From: Chitinophagaceae bacterium
GTDB taxonomy: Bacteria > Bacteroidota > Bacteroidia > Chitinophagales > Chitinophagaceae
Direction: 5' to 3'
Length of the DNA stretch: 64,000 nt
NCBI GenBank assembly: GCA_017853575.1
Contig: JAFMJI010000004.1
Coordinates: forward strand, 87,176-151,175
Made by a program: the position numbers and the translations under genes. Shown here in pieces: positions 36,364-44,593 of this stretch. How positions within the stretch are numbered: the stretch's first letter is position 1; every line of letters begins with the position of its first letter. A model generated the notes under the pieces. The model did not search any database and was not told the origin of the DNA. It saw only the letters and a program-made list of their open reading frames with translations.

Positions 36364-36836
36364 ATTTTAGCTCTTATTGAGCTTGCCACCTGATCTGGCA
36401 AGAATTGAGATGCATCTCCCCCATTTCGAATGATGTCTCTTACAATAGTAGAAGCCACAGATGTGTATTTTGGCTCACAGGTGAGAAAAAAAGTTTCAAT
36501 GGTTGGATCAAGATTTCGGTTGGCATCAGCAATAGCTTTTTCATATTCAAAGTCACTCACATATCTTATTCCCCTCAAAATATAATTGGCATGCATTTGT
36601 TTGCAAAAATTCACTGTGAGGCCTTCATATACACCTGAAGATATTTTTTCTTCTCCTGAAAAGATTTCCTCAATCCATAGCTGCCTTTGTTCAGCACTAA
36701 ACATGGGTTCTTTACCGGCATTGATACCAACAGCCACGATAATTTTATCAAACAATGGAAGTGCACGTTTAATAATATCAACATGTCCCAATGTCAATGG
36801 ATCAAATGTTCCTGGAAAAACACAGATTTTTTGCAT
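36360..36836 (-). CDS. coaD: Pantetheine-phosphate adenylyltransferase
   Basis: This 158-residue cytoplasmic enzyme catalyses the penultimate step of coenzyme A synthesis. The family motif FPGTFDPLTLGHVDI is at the N terminus and the second ATP-binding motif TSVASTIVRDI near the C terminus; RGIRYVSDFEYE is also characteristic. I start it at ATG 36836; a longer frame from 36854 would overlap pyrB. It lies 10 bases downstream of pyrB and is probably co-transcribed. Confidence 0.96.
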   Translation of the reverse strand: MQKICVFPGTFDPLTLGHVDIIKRALPLFDKIIVAVGINAGKEPMFSAEQRQLWIEEIFSGEEKISSGVYEGLTVNFCKQMHANYILRGIRYVSDFEYEKAIADANRNLDPTIETFFLTCEPKYTSVASTIVRDIIRNGGDASQFLPDQVASSIRAKI

Positions 36837-36846
36837 GTTTGAAGGT

Positions 36847-37782
36847 TTAAGCATTTGCGTCTCTTCTGCCTGAGAGCAAATATAGTACTGCCATTCTTAC
36901 TGCAACGCCATTTTCTACCTGATCTAAGATGATTGATTGTCCGCTGTCCGCAACATCAGAATCCAATTCCACTCCACGGTTAATTGGACCAGGATGCATG
37001 ATGATGATTTCTTTTTTAAGTGCAGCAAGCAGGGATTTGGTAATACCGTAGGCCCTGTTGTATTCTCTGAGGGAAGAGAATAAAACCTGGTTTTGTCTTT
37101 CAAGTTGTATACGAAGTACATTGGCGGCATCACACCAATCCAATGCTTCTTTTACACTATAGGTAACATTGATTCCGAATGAATCCTTTAAATATTTTGG
37201 GATCAGTGTTGGTGGACCAGCAACGGTAACATCAGCACCCATTTTTGTTAACAAATAAATATTGCTCAACGCTACTCTTGAGTGCATGATATCGCCAATA
37301 ATAGCAACTTTCTTTCCTTTGAGTGCACCCAACTTTTCCTGAATTGATAAAGCGTCTAGCAAGGCCTGAGTTGGATGTTCATTGATTCCGTCGCCTGCAT
37401 TGATTATAGCTGCTGGGATATGTTGAGCAAGAAAATGGGGTGCGCCGGTAGCACTGTGTCGCATCACAACCATATCCACTTTCATTGATAAGATATTATT
37501 GACGGTATCCAACAAGGTTTCTCCCTTTGAGACTGATGAACCACTTGCAGAAAAATTAATGGTATCGGCACTTAATCTTTTCTCTGCTAATTCAAAAGAG
37601 ATACGTGTACGAGTAGAATTTTCATAAAAAAGGTTTACTATGGTAACATCACGCAAGGATGGGACCTTTTTAATTGGACGTTGTAAAACTTCTTTGAATT
37701 GCTTTGCCGTATCTAAAATAAGTTGGATATCCTTCTGATGAAGGTCTCTAATGCCAAGCAGATGTTTTGTACTAAGCTGCAT
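36847..37782 (-). CDS. pyrB: Aspartate carbamoyltransferase catalytic subunit
   Basis: The 311-residue enzyme condenses carbamoyl phosphate with aspartate. Motifs are ENSTRTRISFELAEKRL (carbamoyl-phosphate binding), HPTQALLDALSIQE, and MHPGPINRGVELD near the C terminus. No pyrI regulatory gene is adjacent. A TAACTTCG sequence at 37790-37797 on the minus strand is one mismatch from TAnnTTTG and sits 7 bases before the start. The gene lies between pyrR (49 bases upstream) and coaD. Confidence 0.96.
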   Translation of the reverse strand: MQLSTKHLLGIRDLHQKDIQLILDTAKQFKEVLQRPIKKVPSLRDVTIVNLFYENSTRTRISFELAEKRLSADTINFSASGSSVSKGETLLDTVNNILSMKVDMVVMRHSATGAPHFLAQHIPAAIINAGDGINEHPTQALLDALSIQEKLGALKGKKVAIIGDIMHSRVALSNIYLLTKMGADVTVAGPPTLIPKYLKDSFGINVTYSVKEALDWCDAANVLRIQLERQNQVLFSSLREYNRAYGITKSLLAALKKEIIIMHPGPINRGVELDSDVADSGQSIILDQVENGVAVRMAVLYLLSGRRDANA

Positions 37783-37831
37783 TAGGATGCGAAGTTATTG
37801 TAAATTGTTATTAATCGAATTTTTATTTTTT

Positions 37832-38341
37832 TTACACACTTTCATACAAAATCACTTTCTTCTCTTCTCCCCAGTAAACCTTCACTTTTTGCGTTACGAT
37901 AGAGTCAATAGATTTTCCCACATAATCAGGATGGATCGGCAATTCCCTACTAAATTTTCTATCTACCAGTATGCACAACTCTACTTTTTTTGCTCTACCA
38001 TGATCAAGCAATGCATCCATTGCAGCTCGAATGGTTCTTCCTGTATACAATACGTCATCTATCAGAATGACATTTTTGTTTTCGATGGAAAAGGGCAAAT
38101 CTGTAATGCTTGGAATATGGATTTGTCCGCGAAAATCATCCCTGTAAAATGTAATATCTAATTTTCCGTAATTGAGCTTTACGTTAGGGTGAATTTCTTT
38201 GATGTATTCAGTGATAAAATCACTGATAACAATTCCTCTTGGCTGAATACCAATCAGACAAGTGTCTTCAAATGGAAAATGATTTTCAATCAACTCATGT
38301 GCCAGCCTTTGTAAGGTTAGTCTGAGTTGCTTCTCTTCCAT
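37832..38341 (-). CDS. pyrR: Bifunctional PyrR regulator / uracil phosphoribosyltransferase
   Basis: The 169-residue protein has the PRPP-binding loop VILIDDVLYTGRTIRAAMDA and the family segments LIGIQPRGIVISDFI and DRKFSRELPIHPDYVGK. PyrR binds pyr mRNA leaders in Firmicutes, and it also has uracil phosphoribosyltransferase activity. I see no clear attenuator in the adjacent leaders, so RNA regulation here is unproven. I prefer ATG 38341 over 38362, since a -7 element (38371-38378) would leave no leader for the latter. pyrB follows. Confidence 0.92.
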   Translation of the reverse strand: MEEKQLRLTLQRLAHELIENHFPFEDTCLIGIQPRGIVISDFITEYIKEIHPNVKLNYGKLDITFYRDDFRGQIHIPSITDLPFSIENKNVILIDDVLYTGRTIRAAMDALLDHGRAKKVELCILVDRKFSRELPIHPDYVGKSIDSIVTQKVKVYWGEEKKVILYESV

Positions 38342-38370
38342 AATGGTATTCACTCCTTTCATAATGTAGT

Positions 38371-38378
38371 CAAAGGTA
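38371..38378 (-). promoter_or_regulatory. Predicted -7 element of pyrR
   Basis: On the minus strand TACCTTTG matches TAnnTTTG. It lies in the 54-base gap after pruA and ends 29 bases before the chosen pyrR ATG. No TTG is found at the expected -33 spacing. Confidence 0.4.
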
Positions 38379-38395
38379 TTGATTCGTGTAGAATT

Positions 38396-40027
38396 CTATT
38401 CAGCTGATAAAAACGGATATCTGTAATCTTTAGGTGGCTCAAATGTCTCTTTCACAGTTCTAACACTCAACCAACGATACAAATTGATGGCAGACCCAGC
38501 CTTGTCATTAGTACCTGATGCCCTTGCACCACCAAATGGTTGTTGCCCAACAACTGCACCTGTAGGTTTATCATTGATATAAAAATTACCAGCTGCATGC
38601 TTAAGTGCTTGTGTGGCTTGAATTACAGCAGATCTATCTTGCGATATTATTGATCCAGTAAGTGCATAAGGAGAAGTTTTATCGACCAGCTTAAGTGTAT
38701 CGGTAAACTTCTTCTCATTGTAAACATGTATTGTCAATACAGGTCCAAATATTTCCTCACACATCGTTGCGTATGTTGGATCAGTTGTTTCAATGATGGT
38801 TGGCTCAACAAAATACCCTTTTGATTTATCACATTTTCCGCCAACAATAATCTTTGCTTTGGAGGCTTTCTTCGCAGCATCAATATAGGATTTGATCTTT
38901 GTAAAAGATTTTTCGTCTATTACTGCAGTGATGAAATTTCTGAAATCTTCTACCGATCCCATTTTAAAACTTTTTACACCATCAACCAGTTTCTTTTTAA
39001 CTGCAATTGCAAGATTGGATGGAATATATGCTCTAGAAGCTGCAGAACATTTCTGTCCCTGAAATTCAAATGCTCCTCTTAATAACGCAGTTGCTACCAC
39101 ATCAGGATCTGCAGATGGATGAACCATAACAAAATCTTTGCCGCCAGTTTCTCCTACAATTCTAGGATAAGATTTATATCTGGAAATATTTTCACCAATG
39201 GTCTTCCACATTTGATTGAAAACTCCAGTAGATCCAGTGAAATGTACTCCTGCAAAATCAGGATGTTTGAAACATACTTCACCCAAGGTTGGCCCGTCTA
39301 CATATATCAGATTAATTACACCATCAGGCAATCCGGCTTCTTTCATGATTTGCATGAACATCTGTGCAGAATAAACTTGGGTATTTGCGCATTTCCACAC
39401 CACTGTGTTTCCACATAAAGCAGTAGATGCGGGAAGATTACCACCAATGGCAGTAAAATTAAAAGGAGTTACAGCCAATACAAATCCTTCAAGTGGACGA
39501 TATTCAAGACGATTGTGAATACCAGGGCTCGATACAGGTTGCTGTTTATAAATTTCACTAAGAAAATGCACATTGAATCTTAAAAAATCAATCAATTCAC
39601 AAGCACTGTCAATCTCGGCCTGAAAAACAGTCTTGCTTTGTCCCAACATGGTCGTACCATTCATGTATGGACGATATTTACCAGCTATAAGATCTGCGGC
39701 TTTCAAAAATATGGCTGCGCGACTCTCCCATGGCATATTTTCCCAATTCTTTTTCGCAGCAAGTGCTGCATCAATAGCCATTTTAACATGTTTTGCATTA
39801 CCCATGTGAAAATGCCCCAACAGATGTTTGGTTTCATGTGGAGGATACATTTCAATTTTATTATTTGTTCTTACCTCTTTTGAACCTATATACATAGGCA
39901 CATCAATCTTCTTGGATTTGAGTTCTTTCAAAACTTCTTTTAGTCTATTTTTTTCAGGAGAACCATGTGTATAAGACAAAACCGTTTCGTTTGCTGGTAA
40001 TGGCAAACTATAATGACCGTTGTTCAT
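38396..40027 (-). CDS. pruA: L-glutamate gamma-semialdehyde dehydrogenase
   Basis: This 543-residue NAD-dependent aldehyde dehydrogenase oxidises glutamate semialdehyde in proline catabolism. Catalytic Glu lies in VGETGGKDFVMVHP and catalytic Cys in FQGQKCSAASRAYIP; TPFNFTAIGGNLPA is the N-binding region. The length and the lead segment (EVRTNNKIEMYPPHE) match the long bacterial/mitochondrial-type P5C dehydrogenase. A proline dehydrogenase gene is not in the window. It is 18 bases downstream of prfB on the same strand. Confidence 0.95.
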   Translation of the reverse strand: MNNGHYSLPLPANETVLSYTHGSPEKNRLKEVLKELKSKKIDVPMYIGSKEVRTNNKIEMYPPHETKHLLGHFHMGNAKHVKMAIDAALAAKKNWENMPWESRAAIFLKAADLIAGKYRPYMNGTTMLGQSKTVFQAEIDSACELIDFLRFNVHFLSEIYKQQPVSSPGIHNRLEYRPLEGFVLAVTPFNFTAIGGNLPASTALCGNTVVWKCANTQVYSAQMFMQIMKEAGLPDGVINLIYVDGPTLGEVCFKHPDFAGVHFTGSTGVFNQMWKTIGENISRYKSYPRIVGETGGKDFVMVHPSADPDVVATALLRGAFEFQGQKCSAASRAYIPSNLAIAVKKKLVDGVKSFKMGSVEDFRNFITAVIDEKSFTKIKSYIDAAKKASKAKIIVGGKCDKSKGYFVEPTIIETTDPTYATMCEEIFGPVLTIHVYNEKKFTDTLKLVDKTSPYALTGSIISQDRSAVIQATQALKHAAGNFYINDKPTGAVVGQQPFGGARASGTNDKAGSAINLYRWLSVRTVKETFEPPKDYRYPFLSAE

Positions 40028-40045
40028 AATTGTTGATATTTATGT

Positions 40046-41138
40046 TTATGATACATTTTCTTTTTCCATCATCAAATAAGCTTTGATAAATCCATCTAAC
40101 TCACCATCCATTACAGGTTGAACGTTTCCTACTTCATAATCTGTACGATGATCTTTGATCATTTTATATGGATGAAATACATAGCTTCGAATCTGACTTC
40201 CCCACTCAATTTTCTTCTTGGATGCATTGTTGGCATTTTTTAATGCTTCACGTTTTCTCATTTCCTCCTCATATAATTTACTCTTCAACATTTTCAATGC
40301 CTTCTCTCTGTTTTCACCTTGTGTTCTGGCCTGTTGACATTCTACAATGATTCCACTTGGAATATGTTTTAATCTGACAGCGGTTTCAACTTTGTTTACA
40401 TTCTGACCACCTTTACCACCAGAACGATAAAACTCCCATTCTAAATCAGCAGGGCTCACCTCAATTTCAATAGAATCATCTACAAGAGGATAAACATACA
40501 CAGATGCAAAAGATGTATGCCTTCTTGCATTGCTGTCAAATGGTGATATTCTCACCAAACGATGGACACCATTTTCAGCCTTGAGAAATCCATATGCAAA
40601 AGGGCCGTCAAATTGCAAAACAGCTGATTTTATTCCAGCACCATCGCCATCTTGCCAATCAAGTTCTGTTACAGTCCACCCTTGCTTATCACCATACATT
40701 CTGTACATTCTCACCAACATTTCAGCCCAATCCTGGCTTTCAGTTCCACCTGCACCACTGTTTACCTGTAACACAGCAGGAAGTTCATCCTCAGGTTGAT
40801 TAAGTGTACTTTTAAATTCGGCTTCATCCAACAACTGCAAAGCCTTTTCATAAGATTGTTTCACCTCGTCTTCAGTACATTCTCCATCTTTCCAAAAATC
40901 AAACAATACAGAAAAGTCTTCAACTGAATTGGAAGTGTGCTGAAAAAGATTCAGCCAATACTCGTTAAGTTTTATGTTCTTAAGGATTTCTGTGGCACGC
41001 TTGTTGTCGTCCCAAAATCCGGGAGAAAGCGACTTTTGTTTATCCTCGTTTACTTTATGTTGCCTGTTTTCGACGTCAAAGAAACCTCCTCAAGACGGAA
41101 ACGCGGTCTCTCATATCTTTTAAATGCTCAATAGTCAT
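40046..41138 (-). CDS. prfB: Peptide chain release factor 2 (programmed +1 frameshift)
   Basis: RF2 recognises UGA and UAA stops. The zero frame starts at ATG 41138 and reads 20 codons ([12 protein letters not shown] then VSVLRRFL) up to an in-frame TGA at 41076-41078. A +1 shift at CTT-TGA-C continues as [14 protein letters not shown] and gives a 363-residue protein. The catalytic GGQ is in [12 protein letters not shown], which also contains the usual context for methylation. Without the shift, the main frame seems to begin at a TTG near 40906, which would lack the N-terminal domain. It is followed by pruA. Confidence 0.96.
41075..41090 (-). promoter_or_regulatory. Programmed +1 frameshift site in prfB
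   Basis: On the minus strand AGGAGG (41085-41090) is separated by three bases from CTT TGA C (41075-41081). This is the classical RF2 autoregulatory signal: an internal Shine-Dalgarno sequence, a slippery CTT and a UGA stop that is read slowly when RF2 is scarce. Confidence 0.95.
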
Positions 41139-41145
41139 ACTCCTG

Positions 41146-41175
41146 CAAAGTTAATTCAAATGGGCAACATCCAAA
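41146..41175 (-). promoter_or_regulatory. Predicted prfB promoter
   Basis: On the minus strand a TTTG (41172-41175) and a TAACTTTG (41146-41153) are separated by 18 bases. The -7 element ends only 7 bases before ATG 41138, with an AGGAG (41140-41144) between them. Confidence 0.6.
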
Positions 41176-41223
41176 TAGGGTAATTTTATTCAACAATTTT
41201 CAAAAAAGGTTGTTTACGTTAGT

Positions 41224-42006
41224 ATGAACGAGTTGTACAATTTCCTTTTCTCCTGGCAACTTTTCCCTGAAATGGGTACATACCATTCAACCGACCGCCC
41301 AAAATCAGGTATCTACAAAATCAACTATCTGAATGATACCAACACCATTCAGATTGAACAGAATTGGGTGAACATTGATAATCACGCATACAATACCGCA
41401 TATGCTATATTATCAGACGGTAACAAACATTCTATTGAAAACAACCTCATTTTCAATGAAGCATCCTTTTCCTTTGCTGACCATAAAAATTTTACAATCC
41501 ATCTATTTTCAGATGGTGTTCCTTTTCTGGACATAGTACATGAGATCTTGCACAATGGATATCTCAAGGTTTCTGAAGTCAAGTATGATGAAGCCGGATC
41601 AAAAACCATTGATATCTCCATTTATCATAAACAACTGAGTGTTCTTCCCTATGCAGCATCAGTATCTGGGGCAGTTATCAAGCCTACGGAAGTAGGAATG
41701 ATTAAACACAAAGCATTGGCAGCGATGGAAGAACAAACAGACCTCCAATTAAATCAGATTAGACAGCAAATAGAACTGCTAGCATCACAGGCACAGGAGA
41801 TCAACAGACGAAAAGAACTTTCAATGATGATTTACGATGCACAGCTCAGCTTCACACCGGTTATGGGAAACGTATATCACCTTTATGAAAAGAAAGATGG
41901 TTCACATTTTTTATCCATGATTGCTCCCAAAGAATGGAACAACCAATTTACAACCATTGCATCTGTAAAGATGCTTGCAGATCACACCTGGATTGAAGTA
42001 AAATAA
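41224..42006 (+). CDS. DUF2452-domain protein
   Basis: This 260-residue soluble protein of unknown function has a C-terminal DUF2452 signature: GNVYHLYEKKDGSHFLSM followed by IAPKEWN and LADHTWIEV. The first two thirds contain a beta-rich part (residues about 25-130) and a helical stretch with heptad character (ALAAMEEQTDLQLNQIRQQI, about 165-200), which may form a coiled coil. The N terminus (NELYNFLFSWQLFPEMGTYH) has no signal. It stands alone between prfB and dnaK and converges on dnaK. Confidence 0.75.
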   Translation: MNELYNFLFSWQLFPEMGTYHSTDRPKSGIYKINYLNDTNTIQIEQNWVNIDNHAYNTAYAILSDGNKHSIENNLIFNEASFSFADHKNFTIHLFSDGVPFLDIVHEILHNGYLKVSEVKYDEAGSKTIDISIYHKQLSVLPYAASVSGAVIKPTEVGMIKHKALAAMEEQTDLQLNQIRQQIELLASQAQEINRRKELSMMIYDAQLSFTPVMGNVYHLYEKKDGSHFLSMIAPKEWNNQFTTIASVKMLADHTWIEVK

Positions 42007-42035
42007 AAAAAGCGACTTGAAGAATCAAGTCGCTT
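42004..42035 (-). terminator. Intrinsic terminator of dnaK
   Basis: A perfect 11-base-pair stem (AAGCGACTTGA at 42010-42020; right arm 42025-42035) with a 4-base loop reads into a run of U on the minus strand. On the plus strand there is no clear T run, although the hairpin may still slow the converging transcript. Confidence 0.85.
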
Positions 42036-42058
42036 AGTATATGCTTAAAAAACAACAA

Positions 42059-43954
42059 TTACTTCACCTCTTCGAATTCAGCATCGGTTACATTCTCTGC
42101 ACTTGATGCACCTGCTTGTTCAGCTCCAGGCTGTGGGCCCTGTTGTGCACCTTGTGTTGCGTTGTACATATCTTGACTTGCAGCCATCCAAGCATCATTC
42201 AATTCTTTCGTTGCTGCTTCGATATTTTCCAAGTCCTGTTGTTTATGAACTTCCTTCAACTTGTTAAGGGCATTTTCAATCACAGATTTTTTCTCTGCTG
42301 GAATCTTCTCTCCAAACTCTTTCAACTGTTTTTCAGTTTGGAATATCAAACCATCAGCTGCATTGATCTTCTCAATTTTTTCACGGGCTTCTTTATCTGA
42401 AGTTTCATTTGCCTTGGCCTCTGCCTTCATTTTTTCAATTTCTTCTTTCGTCAATCCGCTTCCTGCCTCGATACGAATCTTTTGCTCTTTTCCAGTGCCT
42501 TTGTCTTTTGCACTAACATTCAAAATACCATTCGCATCAATATCAAATGTCACTTCAATTTGTGGGACACCTCTTGGAGCTGGAGGAATATTATCCAAGT
42601 TGAAAATTCCCAGCGTTTTGTTTTGATTTGCCATAGGTCTTTCACCTTGCAACACATGAATCTGTACACCTGGCTGGTTATCAGCAGCAGTTGAGAATGT
42701 TTCAGATTTTTTTGTGGGGATGGTGGTGTTTGATGGAATCAACACTGTCATTACGCCTCCCAATGTTTCAATACCTAATCCGAGTGGAGTAACATCAAGC
42801 AATAACACATCTTTTACTTCTCCAGTAAGGACAGCTCCCTGAACACCAGCGCCGATGGCAACTGCTTCATCAGGATTCACACTCTTATTTGGTTTTTTAC
42901 CAAAGAACTTTTCTACTATCTCTTGAACTTTTGGAATTCTTGTAGATCCACCAACCAAAATAACTTCATCAATCTCAGAAGCTTTCATACCTGCGTCTTT
43001 CAATGCTTGCTCGCAAGGTTTGAGGCAACGCTCAAAAAGATTATCCGCAATTTGCTCAAATTTTGAACGAGACAATTTCTTGACAAGGTGTTTTGGCACG
43101 CCATCAATTGCTGTGATATAAGGAAGGTTGATCTCTGTTTCAGATGAAGATGACAATTCAATCTTGGCTTTTTCAGCTGCTTCTTTCAAACGCTGCAAGG
43201 CCATAGGATCTTTTCTTAAATCAACATTTTCTTCTTTTTGAAATTCCTCAGCTAACCAGTCCATGATGACTTTATCAAAATCATCACCACCCAAATGTGT
43301 ATCACCATTGGTAGATTTCACTTCAAATACTCCATCACCCAATTCCAACACTGAAATATCGAACGTACCTCCACCAAGGTCAAATACTGCTATCTTGCTG
43401 TCAACATTTTTCTTGTCCAATCCATACGCCAATGCTGCTGCTGTTGGTTCGTTGATAATACGACGAACATTCAAGCCAGCGATTTCACCTGCTTCTTTTG
43501 TAGCCTGACGCTGAGCATCGTTAAAATATGCAGGCACTGTAATAACTGCTTCGTTTACTTCCTGTCCGAGGTAATCTTCAGCTACCTTCTTCATTTTCTG
43601 AAGAACCATTGCGCTGATCTCCTGTGGAGTGTATAAACGTCCATCAATGTCAATTCGAACTGTATTGTTATCACCTTTTGCCACTTTGTAGCTCCAGTGC
43701 TTGATCTCTTCTGTTACTTCATCAAAACGACGACCCATAAACCTTTTTACACTTGTAATGGTGTTGATTGGATTTGTAATGGCCTGACGTTTTGCAGGAT
43801 CGCCAACTTTTCTTTCACCATTTTTCAGGAATGCAACCACACTTGGACTGGTTCTTCTGCCTTCGTCATTTGCAATTACAACTGGCTCATTTCCTTCCAT
43901 TACTGATACACAACTATTGGTAGTACCTAGGTCAATTCCGATAATTTTTGCCAT
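42059..43954 (-). CDS. dnaK: Molecular chaperone DnaK (Hsp70)
   Basis: DnaK (631 residues) binds exposed hydrophobic segments in an ATP cycle driven by DnaJ and GrpE. The start [20 protein letters not shown], the phosphate-binding [18 protein letters not shown] and the linker [19 protein letters not shown] are canonical. The C terminus ends EEVK. Neither dnaJ nor grpE is adjacent. The 147-base upstream region lacks the HrcA-binding CIRCE element but holds three copies of TTTGTCAG or its near match (see 44015-44084). Confidence 0.98.
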   Translation of the reverse strand: MAKIIGIDLGTTNSCVSVMEGNEPVVIANDEGRRTSPSVVAFLKNGERKVGDPAKRQAITNPINTITSVKRFMGRRFDEVTEEIKHWSYKVAKGDNNTVRIDIDGRLYTPQEISAMVLQKMKKVAEDYLGQEVNEAVITVPAYFNDAQRQATKEAGEIAGLNVRRIINEPTAAALAYGLDKKNVDSKIAVFDLGGGTFDISVLELGDGVFEVKSTNGDTHLGGDDFDKVIMDWLAEEFQKEENVDLRKDPMALQRLKEAAEKAKIELSSSSETEINLPYITAIDGVPKHLVKKLSRSKFEQIADNLFERCLKPCEQALKDAGMKASEIDEVILVGGSTRIPKVQEIVEKFFGKKPNKSVNPDEAVAIGAGVQGAVLTGEVKDVLLLDVTPLGLGIETLGGVMTVLIPSNTTIPTKKSETFSTAADNQPGVQIHVLQGERPMANQNKTLGIFNLDNIPPAPRGVPQIEVTFDIDANGILNVSAKDKGTGKEQKIRIEAGSGLTKEEIEKMKAEAKANETSDKEAREKIEKINAADGLIFQTEKQLKEFGEKIPAEKKSVIENALNKLKEVHKQQDLENIEAATKELNDAWMAASQDMYNATQGAQQGPQPGAEQAGASSAENVTDAEFEEVK

Positions 43955-44014
43955 ATTTCAATGTTTAGATATACTGATTGTACAATCTGTATGCCGATGG
44001 GAAAATCAAGAAAA

Positions 44015-44084
44015 CTTGTCAGGTTTACAATTAAATCACTGACAAACAGAGAGTTGTGATTGATATTTCAATACAATTTGTCAG
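44015..44084. promoter_or_regulatory. Repeated TTTGTCAG/CTGACAAA half-sites upstream of dnaK
   Basis: CTTGTCAG (44015-44022), CTGACAAA (44039-44046) and TTTGTCAG (44077-44084) lie 61-130 bases before the dnaK start. The last two form an inverted repeat with 30 bases between arms, and the first two are in opposite orientation. A 12-base palindrome GATTGTACAATC (43976-43987) is also present. Regulator unknown. Confidence 0.4.
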
Positions 44085-44101
44085 TTTTTGAGGTAGCTTT
44101 T

Positions 44102-44584
44102 CTAGTCATTTTTGGATGAAGTTCTGAAGCTGAAATACTTCTGAGAAACAAAACTGACTCCTACCACGAAGAAAGTTGTGATGAATTTTGAAATGGTAGG
44201 ATAGATATGTAATTGCTCAACAAACAACTTTAAGAAAACATAATTCAGAAACAAGCTCATGCAGACGGTAAGGAAATATCGAAACAATTGAACCCTTCCT
44301 CTTAAATAGGACTCCTGAAATACAATGGTTTTGTTAAGGTAAAAACCAGTTGGAAAACTGATTAAAAAAGCCAAAAGAAAAGATGCAATATGGGGGCTTA
44401 CAACTACGATGGATAAATCAACATTCTGTTTTTGTAGAATGAAGTTATAGAGGATGAAAAAAAGGAAAAGATCGAAAACAGTATTACTACCACCACAGGC
44501 AGCATATCGGAAAGTTGTTTTGTCTAAAAACTTACTGAAAAATGGGTAGATAAGATCCAGAAAATATTCAATTCTTCTCTTCAA
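44102..44584 (-). CDS. GtrA family membrane protein
   Basis: This 160-residue protein has four predicted membrane helices, typical of GtrA. The signature FRYAACGGSNTVFDLFLFF (about 25-43) leads the first helix, and the segment ending FPTGFYLNKTIVF comes before the third. GtrA proteins are thought to flip or transport polyprenyl-linked sugars for cell-surface polysaccharides. No ATG precedes the signature: TTG 44584 is the probable start, 9 bases after the stop of the upstream GNAT-like gene. Confidence 0.87.
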   Translation of the reverse strand: MKRRIEYFLDLIYPFFSKFLDKTTFRYAACGGSNTVFDLFLFFILYNFILQKQNVDLSIVVVSPHIASFLLAFLISFPTGFYLNKTIVFQESYLRGRVQLFRYFLTVCMSLFLNYVFLKLFVEQLHIYPTISKFITTFFVVGVSFVSQKYFSFRTSSKND

Positions 44585-44593
44585 AATTTCAAA

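Noticed and set aside
40046..40906. prfB as a 286-residue truncated gene or pseudogene
   Set aside because: The upstream bases encode the missing N-terminal part in two frames joined by the classical RF2 frameshift signal.
43955..44101. HrcA/CIRCE element upstream of dnaK
   Set aside because: The TTAGCACTC-N9-GAGTGCTAA pattern is absent; only the TTTGTCAG half-sites and a 12-base palindrome are present.
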